A stretch of DNA of 64,000 nucleotides from Serilophus lunatus (Eukaryota > Chordata > Aves > Passeriformes > Eurylaimidae), in assembly GCA_013399895.1 (NCBI GenBank), contig VXBA01005741.1, positions 465,749 through 529,748 of the forward strand. Direction: 5' to 3'. Position numbers and translations under genes: made by a program. The notes beneath the pieces are model-generated. The model did no database searches. It was given only the letters and a program-made list of their open reading frames with translations, and was not told the DNA's origin. The first letter of the stretch is position 1. Each line of letters begins with the position of its first letter. Below are positions 1 through 14,300 of this stretch, piece after piece.

Positions 1-2281
1 CTTAAAATTCAGCCCTGGAGGTATCAACCAGAGTTTGTCAGTATCTCTGACATGTCTCTCTTCTAGCCTCACATCAGGTATGCGCTGCTGTCCTCTGCTT
101 CTTCTCTTAGATTTACCACATTTGCTTTTCTTCTTCCCTTGAATGCATAATGGAGCATTGGAGTTTTGTTCAGAGTACCTCCTGGGTCTCACTCTCCTCA
201 CCTTGGTGTTTCAGCTCCCATCCTGTTTCAGTTTTTCCTCTATTCCCAGATGGCCTAATACATGTTCTTAAAACCTTTCCTATTTTTAGACTCTTCTACA
301 TATTACTCTACATCATAAAGAGCATTAATTATACATACATTCTGTTAAGCTTATGACTGCCGGTGCATTACCAGCTATCTCTGGAGAAAGAGCTGACTGC
401 ATTTGAATGCATTATTAAAGCAGATGACAGGCTGAGTGACAAGTTTCATTATCTGGCTGCATTCCAGTACCGCCTTGTGCCCACTGCCAGCCTCAGAAGC
501 TGTGATTTCCCCAAACCACCATTTGTCATCTCCAAGGTATTGAGCTCTGGAATTCTGGGCATAACTCATCTCACCTCAAGCTGGGTGCCAACAGTAAAAT
601 GGAACCCTAGATTGCATTTACTAGATTTCTGCTGAATGCAGAGAGCCCAGACAACAGAGTACTCAAAAAAAAAATAAATCACTAAGGTACCAGTTCTTTA
701 AGCAACAGGTTTTTGCTGTGACAGTGACTGTCTAGGTGGGTAGGCAGAGGTGGGATTTGGCAAGGCTAGGAGAGCAGAGAGACAGAGCAGTAATTAATTC
801 CTACACTATCTTGGATGATGCTGCTTCTTTCCTGGGTTTTGTCCTTTCTTTTTGTCTAAACCTAGGTAGCTCTGCTATTGCCAGTGTTGCCTGGATACCA
901 CCAGTAACTTCGCTCCAGCAAAGTTGTCGCTGAAACATTGAATAAAGACAACCATGTCAAGCAGCTTACTTTCAGTGAGGCATTTTCTGTTGAAGATTCT
1001 TTTTTTCCACTTGTTCATTTGCATAGATGTCTACTACTCTTGATACAGTTTAATTTTATGACTGCTGCTATATCTGATTTTCTACTGACTAGGTAGCACA
1101 GACGTGATGCTGAATTTCAGCTCTCTGTTTACATCTTGGAATATACTTTTCTAGATTTATCTAGAATGTATTTACTAACTAACCACAAATTACATTTTCC
1201 ACCAGAACATTAGAGGTAATGATGCAAAGATAGCTGCAAAAATGTTGGACTGTAGTTTCAAGAATGGAACAATAATTTCATGTTGTGGAGAGGAACAGAG
1301 CTCTTATAACAGCATCCCATGACTTAGGTTCAATGTGTGCCTTCACCATCCCTCCTGGGCAGAGACTTTCTTTGTGGTTTCTAAATGAATCATCATCAAT
1401 GTACCTCTCACAAAGGGCTTCCCTCAGCTCTTTCACACAGGAGCTATACAGCCTCTTTTTCTTCTTTTCAGAAGTAGATGGTCTAACGTTGTGGGTTGGA
1501 ATAGAGTCATCTCTCCCAGGCAGCCAACATTTTAAGATCAAACCCCTTCTTTCCTCTCTAGCACACGTCCACTGGACTGCTTACCAGAAATCCTGTCCCA
1601 ACCACTCCTGCTGCTCACCTGCCCACTGCTTCCCATTCTGAAGAGACAGGAATGAGAGCTGCCAAAGGACAGAGAATTTCCCAGGAAACAGGAGATTATT
1701 CTTAGGGTTCACTTCTATTTTTCTTCTTCCTCAGTACAAGTTACTCTTGAAGACCATGGGCAGTGCTCCCATAGAGTTTTCTGTCTGTTTGTTTGCAGAT
1801 ATCATGACCATTCTCTTAGATCATATGCTTTTGCAGTGTTTTTTTTCCTTTTGCTTGTACTGCTGTTACTTTACTCATAAGCCTCTAAAGAAGCAGAATT
1901 TTATTGCTCTATGATTTAGTTTGCCTTGAGCAAGTCCGTATAGTGAGTTGGTAGCAAAATAGGGAGTGAAATGGTGCCCAGTTTTCCTGGCATTTCCATA
2001 TATGACTGAATCAGAGCAGTTTAAGCAGTGTCAGTGTGGGAAACAGGAAGGGTATTGGATCTTTTCAACCACCTCAGAGCCTGCTGGATATGTTTGAGAT
2101 CTTACAAAAACTGAGAGTTGTTTGGTTGTAGGAATGGATTCCTGGCTGTTTATACCATGGTATGGTGCAACAACAAGAGTCACGAGATATATTTAAACTT
2201 GGCCCAGGACAGCTATTTGCTATAGCACTTGGTATTATAAAAAATATATATACATAAAAGATCTTTATATTTCTATTCTAG
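1..2281 (+). other. NIPAL2: NIPAL2 intron (3' part only)
   Basis: This is the tail of the intron before the first NIPAL2 exon visible here. It ends in an acceptor reading TTCTATTCTAG just before 2282. I looked for the preceding family exon (the segment with the GFAPITLIAPLG-type motif) and did not find it, so that exon lies left of the window. Short open frames here show no family resemblance and no splice context, and I see no repeat I can name. Confidence 0.8.
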
Positions 2282-2341
2282 GTAGTGCATTTATTTCTAT
2301 CTTTTTCCTAAAGAAGACCATGAAGACTGCTGATATATTGG
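2282..2341 (+). CDS. NIPAL2: NIPAL2 coding exon A (first in window)
   Basis: This 60-nt exon encodes SAFISIFFLKKTMKTADIL between split glycine codons. It matches the family segment that runs from a membrane helix into the loop before GTxLA. The acceptor is TTCTATTCTAG and the donor is G|GTAAGT. It enters with two bases of a codon and leaves with one, which fits the next exon. Confidence 0.88.
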
Positions 2342-5300
2342 GTAAGTAAGCGTTTGCTAATATGAGCATGTGTGCTGCCATATGCTTAGCAATCTGTAAC
2401 TCTCACACAGCCCCTCACCTTCACACTCCCACTTTCCCAAGCAAGTGTTTCAAGGCAGATACTTTCAAAATTGGGGAGAAGTGATAAAAAGAGACAGAAT
2501 CTTCAATGCATGAGGAAAATACTGCATTTCCAAATCCTTTGGTCTTACAACCATAACTCATTCCTTATGTGTCCTTACTGCTCAAATTTATTTTCATTTT
2601 CTATTTTTTGCCTCTGAGGTTCTCTTCAGAATTATCTTTACAAGTACAACACAGTTTTAATAAAAACAGTAAAGTTATTGAGTTCAAATACAAGATTTTT
2701 TTTTCTTACTGCATAGATATGCTACAAAAATTCAAGCTTAGTTAAAAGGGATAACTTCCATTTAGGCATTCATTTTATCACATCAAAGAACAAATTATCA
2801 TGTTTTCAAGTGTTTTCTTGGGAAATGCGGTCTTCACTGTAAAAGTGTGTCAACTTTTTGTCTATGTCCCAGATTTTTTTTGCATATCAAAACTGCCCAC
2901 CTTGAACACAGTAATAGTTGGAGACAAGCTTATTTCGGGGTTTGGGCTTTCCACCAAGGCCTCTCAACTGGGACAGTGCACCTGATGCAGCGTGCCTGAT
3001 ACTTCTGTGCATTCCTAACATCTAGGCTTCATTGTCCAAACTACAGTGAGGACAGCTGTTCTCATGAATGCTTTGGAAAGACCTGTTCAGTATCATTCCA
3101 AGAATACTATATATTATTTATTTAGGTTTGAAATCCAAGTTTGGCAGCTCAGCTGCTACATTCAACCCCCACTCCCCCCACCTTCCCTGCACTGCTCATG
3201 TTTCCCTTATGGCTGTGTGTTGCTTGAACTAGTGTTCAGCACTGATTTATTTTATTTCTGTGAGTTTGACTTCGCAAGAAGGATTTAACAATGTTGCTAC
3301 ATTCCATAGGAATGAGCTGTATGATGGGAAATATGGTGATGGTTTTTCAAGCACATAAATATAGAACAGTTCTGCTTTTCCAAAGGAACTTTGTGAGATA
3401 GCAGTGGCAGCAAAGCCTTCCGGGTGTGCTTTGTTTTGTATTCCTGGGCCTTGTATTCTGCACTGATTTACAGGTTTGCCAAGAATTTTAAAGATTGCTT
3501 AAAGAAGAATTGATTAGCTAATATCTTCCTTAATCCAATACAGATTATGAGCTCAGAATCGTCTCACTTCTATCTTGATACTTCAATGAACATCTGTGTT
3601 TGTCAGCTGGTTGTCCACAATGCACAACTTCCAGATTTTTATTAAAAGCACAGTAATGCAAGTTCAACCTTGAAAAGGGGCCCTGGCAACCTAGTTGCCG
3701 AATAGTCTTTTGCAAATCAACCTTTTTATAAAACAGTTCATGAGCCTGCAAATACAACAGAGAGTGGCCAAACTGTTTGGCCTCATGGCAGCTTCACGCA
3801 AGCATTGGACTGGAGCATATGTGTTGCATCTAATGTTTCCAGGGCAGGTTGATAGCTGGTGCAGGTCTCCATGGCCACACTGACTTTAGGAATGTTATGT
3901 TTATTTATACTGGTTAATGATCTACCTGACTGCACCAGTAAGCAATTTGTCCTTTCAGTTTAAGCTAAGTTTGTGTGATGCACTTTGTGCCTGTGAGAAA
4001 TACAAAGGATTGATTCTCCTTTGTCATACACTTGATTTTAGAACTCGGGATATTTGAAAACGCTTTGTTGAGTTGGAACCCTAATTCACAAGCCTTTACT
4101 GACAAGGTTTTTTGACATTTCCAAAATTCTTTGAGTCTTTAATAACCATTAGTCTAGATAAGACCACAAATGCAAGGCAATCCAATTACCTAAGCACGGA
4201 TCTGCTTAAATGGATTTAAACTTTCTTATAGAAACAATTTCCAAATCAGCTGGAGAGCAAGAACGACCATAATTACCAAATACTGTATTACCAAAATAAT
4301 GTGCCCTTTTCTTTGAAGGAGGAACACTGGCAATAACAGGGATCTACTTGTTGGTGACGTTTGCTCCAAATGTACCGCAAGAGCTCACAGCAAGACAAAT
4401 ACAGAACTACTTAGTGAGCTGGCCTTTTCTGGTATATTCAGTGAGTATCTTGTTCGTACTACTCCCTAAATCAGAAAAACTGGGGTTATTGGGCCTTTTA
4501 TAGCATTATATTTTAGTAGTAGAAAAACTGCTCCTGAAGATAAATTGTGCGGTTTTCATAGAAGAGAAAGTCCCTGGGTCATCATCCTAGCCCCTGCAGC
4601 ACCAGAAGGTGTCTTTTGAGGGGAAAATCACGTTGTGCAGGATTAACAAGAATGGAAAAATCTGAGGTTTTGGAGATCTTGAGGGAAAACCTAAATATTG
4701 GTACTGCTTGTATTTCCTATGCATATGTATTTCACACCACCCTGTCTGTGTCTAAGTTACAGGGCTTTTCTGGAATGTCATGGAATTGTGCTTTTAAAAA
4801 ACAGGTTGTGTATTCTCTTAGTCTTGCTTGTTCTTTTTGTATCATTCTGTTTTATCCCCATGTGGTTAAGCCTGGCTGAAAGGAGCTTTATGTGGAGTTG
4901 AGTGTGAAAGGGTGGCCTGTTTTAACCCGAGTTAGAACTCAAATACAAAAATACCATTTTGATTAAAGTATCTGTATACAAACTTCAAATACCATACATC
5001 TTTTTTTGATGTATTTAATTAGCATCAGGAACACGACCAGAGAGAGTAGGAGGAATTTCTGTTTCTCTTTTCCTCTGGAAAGCTGAAAATGTTTTCTTCC
5101 AGCTGAATGTAAAAGATAGAAGACAGGAGCTTCAGAAGCTGTCACTTTTTTTCCAGTAACTCAAATTAGATTTTTAGTTCCAGAGTTTCTCAGTAGGAAG
5201 CTCAGTTAGAAAACCACTGAGTAGACAGTTTAAGGACCTTAATCTTTTAGCCAACCTGCAGACTTTACATAAATCTAACTACCCATGAGACTACTGATTA

Positions 5301-8300
5301 AGCACAAATTACATGCTACCATAAAAAAATGTTGATCCTCTCTTTCAATTTGTTGTTCATTTTAAACTCTCTTTCAATTTTTTTGTGCATTTTAAAAGAT
5401 CCTCAAAGATGGTGATACAGTTCAATGGAAGAAATTAATGTTCATGCTGCATAAATCACAACATGCACTTTCAATGAGCCAGTAGAGAGGCTTTTGAAGG
5501 CAATGCCCAGGAGTTTTGAGGGACTCAGTAAGGGCAGCATCAGCCTCTGCAAGAGCTTCAGCAAGTCCATGCAATCAGCAGAGCAAAAGGGACTTCTTTA
5601 GGAGGGTGTTCAAAACAGTGATCTCAGTGCTCATTGGAGGACCCTCTCTTTTTTTTTGCTCAATATCCCCCTCTACCATGCAGTTTCTCCCTGAGATGAT
5701 AAAGTAGCCAGACATTTTGGGCAGTGATTTTAAATAACTCCCCATCCATGTCCAGTCACACCAGAAATTTGTGTGATATGCTGTTCATATTTTCTTGAAA
5801 TCAACAGGTTGCTGAGAAAGGGCTTTTCCCCCAGAAAAAGATTTTTTTGACTGTTTCAGGAAAAGTTTGTAAGAACACAGTTGAATGCCCAGGAAGACTG
5901 TACTGTATTCTTCTTAGGGAACATTATGAGGAAGTGGTGGGTAATGTCTGGACTTCCTTTCCCCCGCTCTCTCTTTCCCTGCCTCAGCCAGCATCTAATT
6001 CTATATGTACAGCATGGGTTGTAGGGAAGGATGGAGCAAGTGCACAGCAAATCTTGTTGATTTAACAATATATCAAGCTTTATTTGTTCCTTCTGGTCCC
6101 TGGATTTATCTTTGCTAAGCTTCCTCTGCCCAAAGAAAAAGGAGAGAGGAGTGAAAGGCTCCATAAGAGAGTGTGAGATACCAGCCTGAGTATCCTGGTA
6201 TGCTGCTGAAAGATCAACCAAACCATGCAATAAACTTTCTCTTTGGCCAGGAAATTAGCTATTCAAAATTGTTTGCAAAATGCCTAGCACAGGTTGGCTG
6301 TTGAGATATAAAAAAGTGCAGCAGAAGTTGCAGAGTTTCCAGTACAATATACGAGGCAGTACAGAAGTATGAGGCAGTCCAGCAGTCTTTCTAAAAGTAG
6401 CCCCGGAGTGTGGTCTGCTAAGAAATACAAAGCCCCAATGGTACAAAATGTTCTCTGTGGGTGGTAAACCATCCCCATGTGGCACTCCACTGGCATATTC
6501 TGCAGAAATAGCCTCTAACTCCTTTGAGAGAACTCTGAGTCTCCTTCTGAGACTTTGCAATAGCATAATCATGTCTGAGCAAAAATGACTATCCTAGCTT
6601 GGGGGTTTTTGTGTACTTTGAGTCACTACAGAAAACATAAATTATACATTAAGCTCTTAGGTTTCTCTAAACAGAAGCATAGTAAGAATTGGGTTGTTAA
6701 TATTTAATCTCTTCAAAATCAAGTTTAAAGCATTTCTGCTTTTCTTTCAAAGTACCTGGAAGACCCTCCTGGTTCATTGGTCCTTATGTTTCTGTGTGTA
6801 CCAGGAAAACAGTTGAGGCAGACAAAGTGGTATTTTGTTTTGGTGCCTTCTGATAAAGCTTAGAAACATGGAAAACATCATGACAATAACAAAATGTTGC
6901 TGAAATGTGGGCTCGAGGAGACCTCAGTAGAGATTAGTTATAATAGCCTAGATGATTATAAACAGGTCAAGTTCCTTCGACTTCTTGAAACAGAATAGGT
7001 GAAGCTAATATAATCTAAGCACTTCCCATTCCTGATCTTCATATTTAACACTACCACAGCTACAGCTATGAGAGCAAGCACTGTTTTGGGTAGTATTCAG
7101 GAGACAATTGTAGGCAGGAGCTGAGGCACCCCAGGAGGGCTCCTGTCTGTGTGAGGTCCTATTACTGCGAGCCATGTGCTCTGCTTGCAGTGCGACTTAA
7201 TTGTCATAGATTCTCCCTTGTCTTGTGATCAAAGGTGACCTGTGAGTGGCGCAGAACCATGGAAGAATAGTTTGGCTGCTGGGCAGCACTAGGTGAGAAC
7301 TAATTGTTTGAATTTCATGCTTAGTATACAAGAATTGACAGAGTTGAGTAAACTTAAATAACAGCCCTGAAAAGCAAACATCACCTTCTCTCCCCAGGAT
7401 TGGCCACAAGATTGCCATCTCTGGCCCCACTGCTGCTCTTGGAGCTTCCAAAGGAGGCAGAAGCAGCCACACACAGAGACCTGTGCATCCCTTTGAGAGC
7501 CGCCACTAGGGATTCTTATGTCCTTTTGATGATTTTGCTTCTCTATTTCCTTTCAGGAGTGAGTCGTCTTGGTGGTTTTGTTTGGTTTTAAACAGGAGGA
7601 GATCACAATGGAGCTTTATGGTCGCTATAGCAAGAGAAGAGCTGTTGACAGCATAAGGACCATCAGAAAGCTGATGAACAGAGTCAGCTATATGATTACC
7701 TGACTCAATCAAGGCTGGTGCTGCTTGGCACTTCCTGACGCTCAGGGCATTGGAATGAGAACACAAGTGGAATGCCAGACCTGCTGTGATGCAAGAGTTT
7801 GAGCCAGTGACTGTCTCTTGGCTTTTTTTTTTTTAACAATTGTTCCTGCATAGTTTGAAATCTAAGTGACAGGGCAGATGATGGTGCTTCCTCTGCTAGG
7901 GTTGTCTAGAGGATATAAAATTAACCAAAGTGTAGCTGACTGCCTGCAGTAGGGTTGTCTCATGGGTTTCTGCACACTCTGGGGCAATCAGACCAAGGGT
8001 CTGGGAGTGGTAACTGATGCTCAGGTTTGCACTGGAGAGGGGAGAAGATCTCATAGTGCTGTGTCACCTGGTACCGTGGCCTGATCCAATAAATGCACAC
8101 CATCCTGCACAGCAGTCCCAAACTTGTGTATCATGGAAAAGAATGCCTAGGACCGCTCTGGAACTCCTTTTTTAGCCTGGGTACCTTTCTGAGAGGAAAA
8201 TACTTATTTACCACATCTTTCTTTGATTCTGTTAGCAATATTCACTGTCAAAATAGCAACTGAAACTATTTGGAGGCTGTTGTAGTTGCAGCCTGATAAT

Positions 8301-11300
8301 GTGTACTCCGCTCTGGCCCTAAGGTGTGCTTGCTAGTGGCACAAAGAGCAAATTTCCTTACCTTTATTACTGCTCTCGAGATTCCTCAAAACCCTGTCAT
8401 AATTTTCTGCAGTGAGGCCAAGATGAACTCATGTCTCTACAGATTTTAACATGTATTCTGCCTTGATTCCTGACTTAGACATTGCAGCGTTGAGTAAAGC
8501 TGGGGAAGCTGGCCAGGTTACTTACTGTGAAACTGAAGCAAAAGCCTCTTTTCTGCCAGCTGATGGCCCAGCTTTCATGTCTGGGTGAAAGCTTGGTGGG
8601 GAGGCACATCACCCTGTAGGGAGATGAAACCAGCACTTTACAAGAGATTGCAAAGATTATTAAACTAGGATTAATCCAGGAATTTATTTTTTTTAAATCA
8701 ACATCAAAATGCTTTTCTTTATTCAACATATTTCACAAAAAATCCCCAAACCAAAACCAAAAACAACAAAGGAAAGTAAAACCCCAAACAAACAAACAAA
8801 AAATAAAAAATAAAACAAAACAAAACCCCAAACCCACAAAACAAATGACCTACACTTTGTTGGGTTGCATTTTTTTAATCTTGTGGTACATATTTGACAT
8901 TTTTTAAAGAAAGGTGGTATAAAATCCAGATTTGTGTTCTTGAAGTTCTGAAATGCAATTGTTCCTGAGTGAGGGATCAGTGTGAAAATAAATAAAAATT
9001 GAATTAAAGCATAATTATTTTCTGTTCATATTTTTGACTGCTACTGAAGGGGGAAGCTGTAACCATGATAAGAGAATTTTAGTAACTGGACATAGTGATG
9101 AGAGCTTTCCTGCTGCACTCACTCTCTAAAATGAGACATGAGTTATCTATATTATATAACTGCCACTAGTAACTGTTCAGTCCTTTGGAAATTTCATCAG
9201 CACAACACTCAGGTATTTTTGAGTCTAGTGCTGCCTTGTGGTGACTGTTGGTTTAGGAGTGGAGTGGCATTATAAAACATAAAATAGTATGCAAAATCAA
9301 CCAGATGTTCAGGTTTCTCTAGGATTTATTTGTTCACAAAAAAAATAAAAATAACCAGATTCAGTAATGATGACCATTCATTTTCTGTTTTATTTCCCTC
9401 ATTTGATTACTTTCCAACATGCACAAAGGAACTTCTCCTTCTTCATACTGTCTCTCTCAGTGCAGAGGTCCACACCCCTGTTTTCATAAGTCTTCTGGGC
9501 TTCACAGAAGTTTTATGGCTCTTGCACTTGCTGCTTTCTTTAGGCATAGAGTGGTATTTGGGCGACCTTGTAGGGTAGGAGGGAGAATACCCACGCTTTT
9601 GAGATGTCAAAAGGCAGGAGTTACCGCAAGAATCGGCAGAGATGCGTTAACAGAAGTCAGTGAATGTATCTGTCTGACATTTAGCTGTCACACGCTGTTG
9701 AAGGAGCAAAACTGGACCATGCATGGTGTAGGCTAAACTGCTTCAGTAGCTGCAGATACCCTGCAGTGTGGTTTGCTAGAGTGCCATTGAGCTTTTCAAG
9801 GTAAGCTCCTGGCAAGTACCTGTGATTTGAGGACTACCATATGGAATAGATTCTTTCCTCCTTATGATTATGGCAGAAAACTTGAACAAAATTTTGGGCA
9901 GAGTTTTTAGTAAGAATGGTTAGAAAGGCAATAAGTGTAGCAAAAATAAGCTTACATATGGTAAAGAGTGACACTAGGAATACTATAACTAAAAGTAGAG
10001 ACTGCTCTTTCTTTAGCTAAGTGCTTTACCCCACAGGAATTATAAACAGAGTTTCTGTGAGAATTATTACAATAAATATGGGTACCTTTGTTGTCACATT
10101 AAAAAAGTCTTTTCAACATTAGCAGTGACAAAGTATAGACAGAAGGGCAAAAAGCAAAACTAAAGAAATAAGAAATGCTTAAAGTTTAACTTGTGCTATA
10201 ATGGGAAAGATAAATTACAACGACTGTTTGATAGCTCAGTCAACTGGCAATAAAGTTATTTTTCAGCAGAAGTTGCTTTATGAAGCAATTCTCCTTTGAA
10301 CATTTAGAGCAGCAAAAATTGATGCGATATCTCAGACTTTGAATGAAGCATTTATGAATGTTGAATTTTTGAATGAACATAGTTTCACTGCTCTAACTTT
10401 CTTCTCTTTTATTTTCAGATCTTAGAAATTATAATATTCTGCATTCTCCTCTATTTTTACAAAAGAAAAGCTGTGAAACACATCGTGGTTTTGTTAATGA
10501 TGGTAGCACTACTGGGTAAGAACAAATTATTCACTTCAATGTTCCTGCCAGTTACTTAATAATTCATTGGTACTTGGTATCTCAGTTTAGATTAGGGCCA
10601 TTTCAAAGCAATGTGCTGAAGGAGAAACATTTGAAACATTTCACATTATTTTAACTGGGGTCTCTTTTTGAAGAGAAAAGCTGATTATTAAACATAGTTT
10701 CTCTCCTTATTGCTGGAACTATTTCTCTTTACAGATAGCCTGAAATTAATATTCTGTGTGCAACGATATTCTGAAGCTTTTTTTTTAAATAACACTTCAG
10801 GTTTAGATCTTGGGCAAGTGGGCTGTTTGAAACTTTGTTTTGGAGAGCAGGCTACGAAAAATCTGCTCTTTAAAATACAGCAGCTTAAGACCTTGTAAGC
10901 ACTCCATAATAAAATGCAGTGATATGCTGTAACTGTACAACAACTTTTCTTTGAATTATCTGTGACTATTTGCATATGCAACATTTAGTATTCTACCACC
11001 TTTCCAGAAGCATAGCAAGAACTCAGAGGGCCACTGAAGTTTGCTTTCTGATTATTGTCACCACAATCAATAACCATGGAATTAGAGAGATCATTTTATG
11101 AAGTAGCTTTCAATAAAGTTAAACTTGAATCAGTTTTGAGAAATATGAGGGTGTTATCCCTGAAGCTCCACTGCTTGCAGACTTATATTAAGAATTTTGA
11201 CCACCCTGTGTGACAAATTCTCCTGTCCTTGTCTTGTCACTTCTCCATGAAACCCTCAAAAGACACCGTAAGTCTTTGATTGAAGTGAAAAGGGCTTAAA

Positions 11301-14300
11301 CTGTGCCATTGAAGTAAAAGGATATTCTCTCCCTTAGTTCAGTGGGTGCATGTATCAGTCTTCAAAGACTCATAAAGCATATTTTGAATGGTGATGATCA
11401 TGAGGGTTTTGATAAAACAGAATTTCACTGTGGTTTGCCAGGTAAAAAAATTTAGATTTAACTGAATGTGAAAAACCATCACAGATTTATTAACCACCTT
11501 CTTTCAGATCCCTGAATGGTTTCTTACTCAGCTAAAAAGCTCAAACTTTCAGAATAACATTTTGAGACAGTCTTCCTATATAGGTCTCCCAGCACTAGGA
11601 ACATTAGGATCTGTAGCTCTGCAGAGGCATTGAAGGATTTTCATGCTCCCTGTTCAAGGGAGAGATGGAAGAGCCCCAAAAATCTTAGGTTTTACTGTTC
11701 CACTGCTCTTGGAGGAGGGAAATGTGAATCTAACCATCCCCCAGCTCCTAGGATGGAGCCTAGGAGCTTTGGCAGAGCTCACCTGAGCAGCTCTGCAGCT
11801 TCCAGTACTGCCATGAGGAGCGTGAAGCACTGTGCACTCCTAAACACTCCTAATGAGTGGATCCAGCCTCCTCGTTGTATAGCTGGAAGCCTGAAGGAGT
11901 CCAGATGGGCTCCTACACCTCCCTGCTGCAGTTCTGAGCAGGCTCACCAAGAAGGCTGCCCCAAGCAAGGTCAACACAAGGCTCTGGCTGTTCATCTACA
12001 CAGCTCTGTGTGCTTATTTTGCTATGGAGCCTGTCAGCCCCGATGCTGCCAGAGTGAAAGGGACACGTGGAGCTGCTGAAGGGCAGCTGGGCTGCAAACC
12101 TGTGGCCCAGCAGACACTAACTGCAGTTTAGTGGTTAAGCTGCAATCAACCAAAAATATAATTTCAACTGGTGGCTGCTGAGGTTTTGGTAAGCATATGC
12201 AGCATGAGGAAAAATGTGTCTTTATTTCTGCTCTATGAAAAAAAGACACAAACAAATCCTGGTTCATGGGAGCTTTTGAAATATTGACATTTCCCTTGAA
12301 GAAGAAACCCAGAATTTCATCTTACTCTGGTTCCTGCAGCTGTCCTGGTGCCTGGCAGTCCCTACAAAACTACACTTAGTGCCTTCTTGGTGTCTGACCT
12401 CTCTGCTGAGCAAAGTGATGGAGGGGCTGAGAAATTGCCCGGTAACTTTGCTCTCAGCTGTCTGACGCATGCACTACCCTTGGAAGTCCCTGCCTGCTAG
12501 AGAAGGAGATGAGGCTTGGGGTCCTGTTGGCAGCTCGTACAAAGAGATTTTATCCTATTCTGTTTAGATACATTCCTGGTGGAGCATTCATACAGATGTA
12601 AATTAAATGTAGAAACTACTTTCATCATGAAGAAAATATTGAGGTGATCAGAAAATCTGTAAACTTGTTGCTTAGTACAACTGTAAATTCATTTGGTGGG
12701 AATGACCTTATGTATATACTTAGAGATACAATAAATTTGAGGAGAAATACTTCAGATTTAAGTGGGATTTCAGAATTTTCTGCCCTAAGAGCTGGAAAGT
12801 GACATCATTGGTCACACTAGCCTTGAGGGGAGATCATTAACAGAGAAAAGAAAACCATTTCCTCGGTTTTGAAACTTATTCCAGAGCTAGTTTAATGAAA
12901 AAGATCACTCTATTTCTCAAAGAAACTAAACCAACTAACAAAAAAAACCAAACAAACAAAAGCAGCTGGTGCTTTCTTTCCTGTCTTAGTAAAATCATAA
13001 GACATGGAAACTGCCCTTTCATCAGAGAAAAAATTCAGCAATCTTTACTCCTAGCTGGACAATTCAAACTACTAATTTTTACCTGCTAGTGTTCTTTTAA
13101 AATAATAACTTCCCCATGTTCCAGTGCAAATCTCAATTTTTATGTGCACTGCTTGTTGAGGCTTGAGTATATTTTTGACTTTGTATTGTACTATTTGCAC
13201 CACTGCAGGCCAGCATTGGACCTCTGCTCAGTTTTACAGCTGTGTTTCTTAACCACTTCACCTTCCATTACAGAGAAAGAAGGGAAGTATTTGGTGGAAA
13301 GGTTGTTATGATACAGTGAATTTCACAGTGGTGAACAGGATCATCATAAGATATATGCAACTCCTAAACTCTCCCTGAACTTTTAGACTTGCTATAAGAA
13401 AAATGCTTACAATCAAAACCACAGAGCTGAATTCATTCTTCTTCCCCCACCTTTTCTCCCACCTCTTGGCCTGAACTTTTTGCACAGTGCAGGTCTTCTT
13501 GCCAATCTGAATGTTGCAGTTAAAGGAGGATGAATCAGACCACTGAAATCCAACACTCCTCAGCTCTGCACAAGGGTGGAAGTGCATACCATCTGGGGGA
13601 CGATGCTCTTTGCAATTAATTACCTTGCTTCTAAGGTCATCTCAAAAGTCAGGCTGTGCCTGACTCTTAAAATTTTTAGTTTCTTTTGAATTTTTTACAT
13701 TTTCTTTGAAGTAATCACAGCCTGCTTGGGTTAGCTTCAACAAACCAAAAGCACACTCCAAAAGGAAATCTAAAGTAACTCTTAGCTAAGCTCTCATTTT
13801 CTTTTCTAAAAGTCTTGTCTTGCAAGACTTCTCTGAACTGGTGACATGCATTAAAACCATTGCCTGCTGTCTGAGATTTTATCATGCGATACAATGATAG
13901 TGATTAAATGGACTGATAACACATTACTTAAATATTCTACACTATGGGCTAAGCCCTCTAAATGGCTTAAGAACCTTGCTCCTGAAACCAAGTGCAGACT
14001 CTTGTGTTGGTTGTCTGCCCTCCATACACAAACCATGGAGATAGTTAGCTGCTTTGGGATGCAATGCCAGAAATCAGCTTTGGCCAGCTCCTATCTCAAC
14101 AGAGAAATCCTGAGGGTGAGGAGTGATTTTAGGCTGCCAGTGTCACATGCAAGCTGCTATTAGATGGTGTCCTAACTGCTTTGAACAGATGACCAGACCT
14201 CTCAGATCTCTACCCAATAATGCAACTTGGGCTACAAATTAGCACTTGAAGCCAAATAAAGTATGTCTGGAAGCTGAGCGGGTCGTTATGCCACTTTCAA

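Larger units (their letters stand above)
4441..10418 (+). other. NIPAL2: NIPAL2 intron B-C
   Basis: A 6.0-kb intron with a GTGAGT donor and a TTTTATTTTCAG acceptor. It contains a 30-bp tandem duplication near 5338-5396 and an A/C-rich low-complexity tract near 8735-8845, listed separately. No other gene or transposon could be named. Confidence 0.8.

Noticed and set aside
5856..6230. 124-codon minus-strand open frame
   Set aside because: It is intronic, on the strand opposite NIPAL2, and shows no domain, repeat or conserved-looking motif.
11630..12079. 149-codon open frame on the plus strand
   Set aside because: It lies inside a NIPAL2 intron, has cysteine- and serine-rich composition without a family pattern, and has no splice or start support. 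One frame of this length is plausible by chance in a moderately GC-rich stretch.
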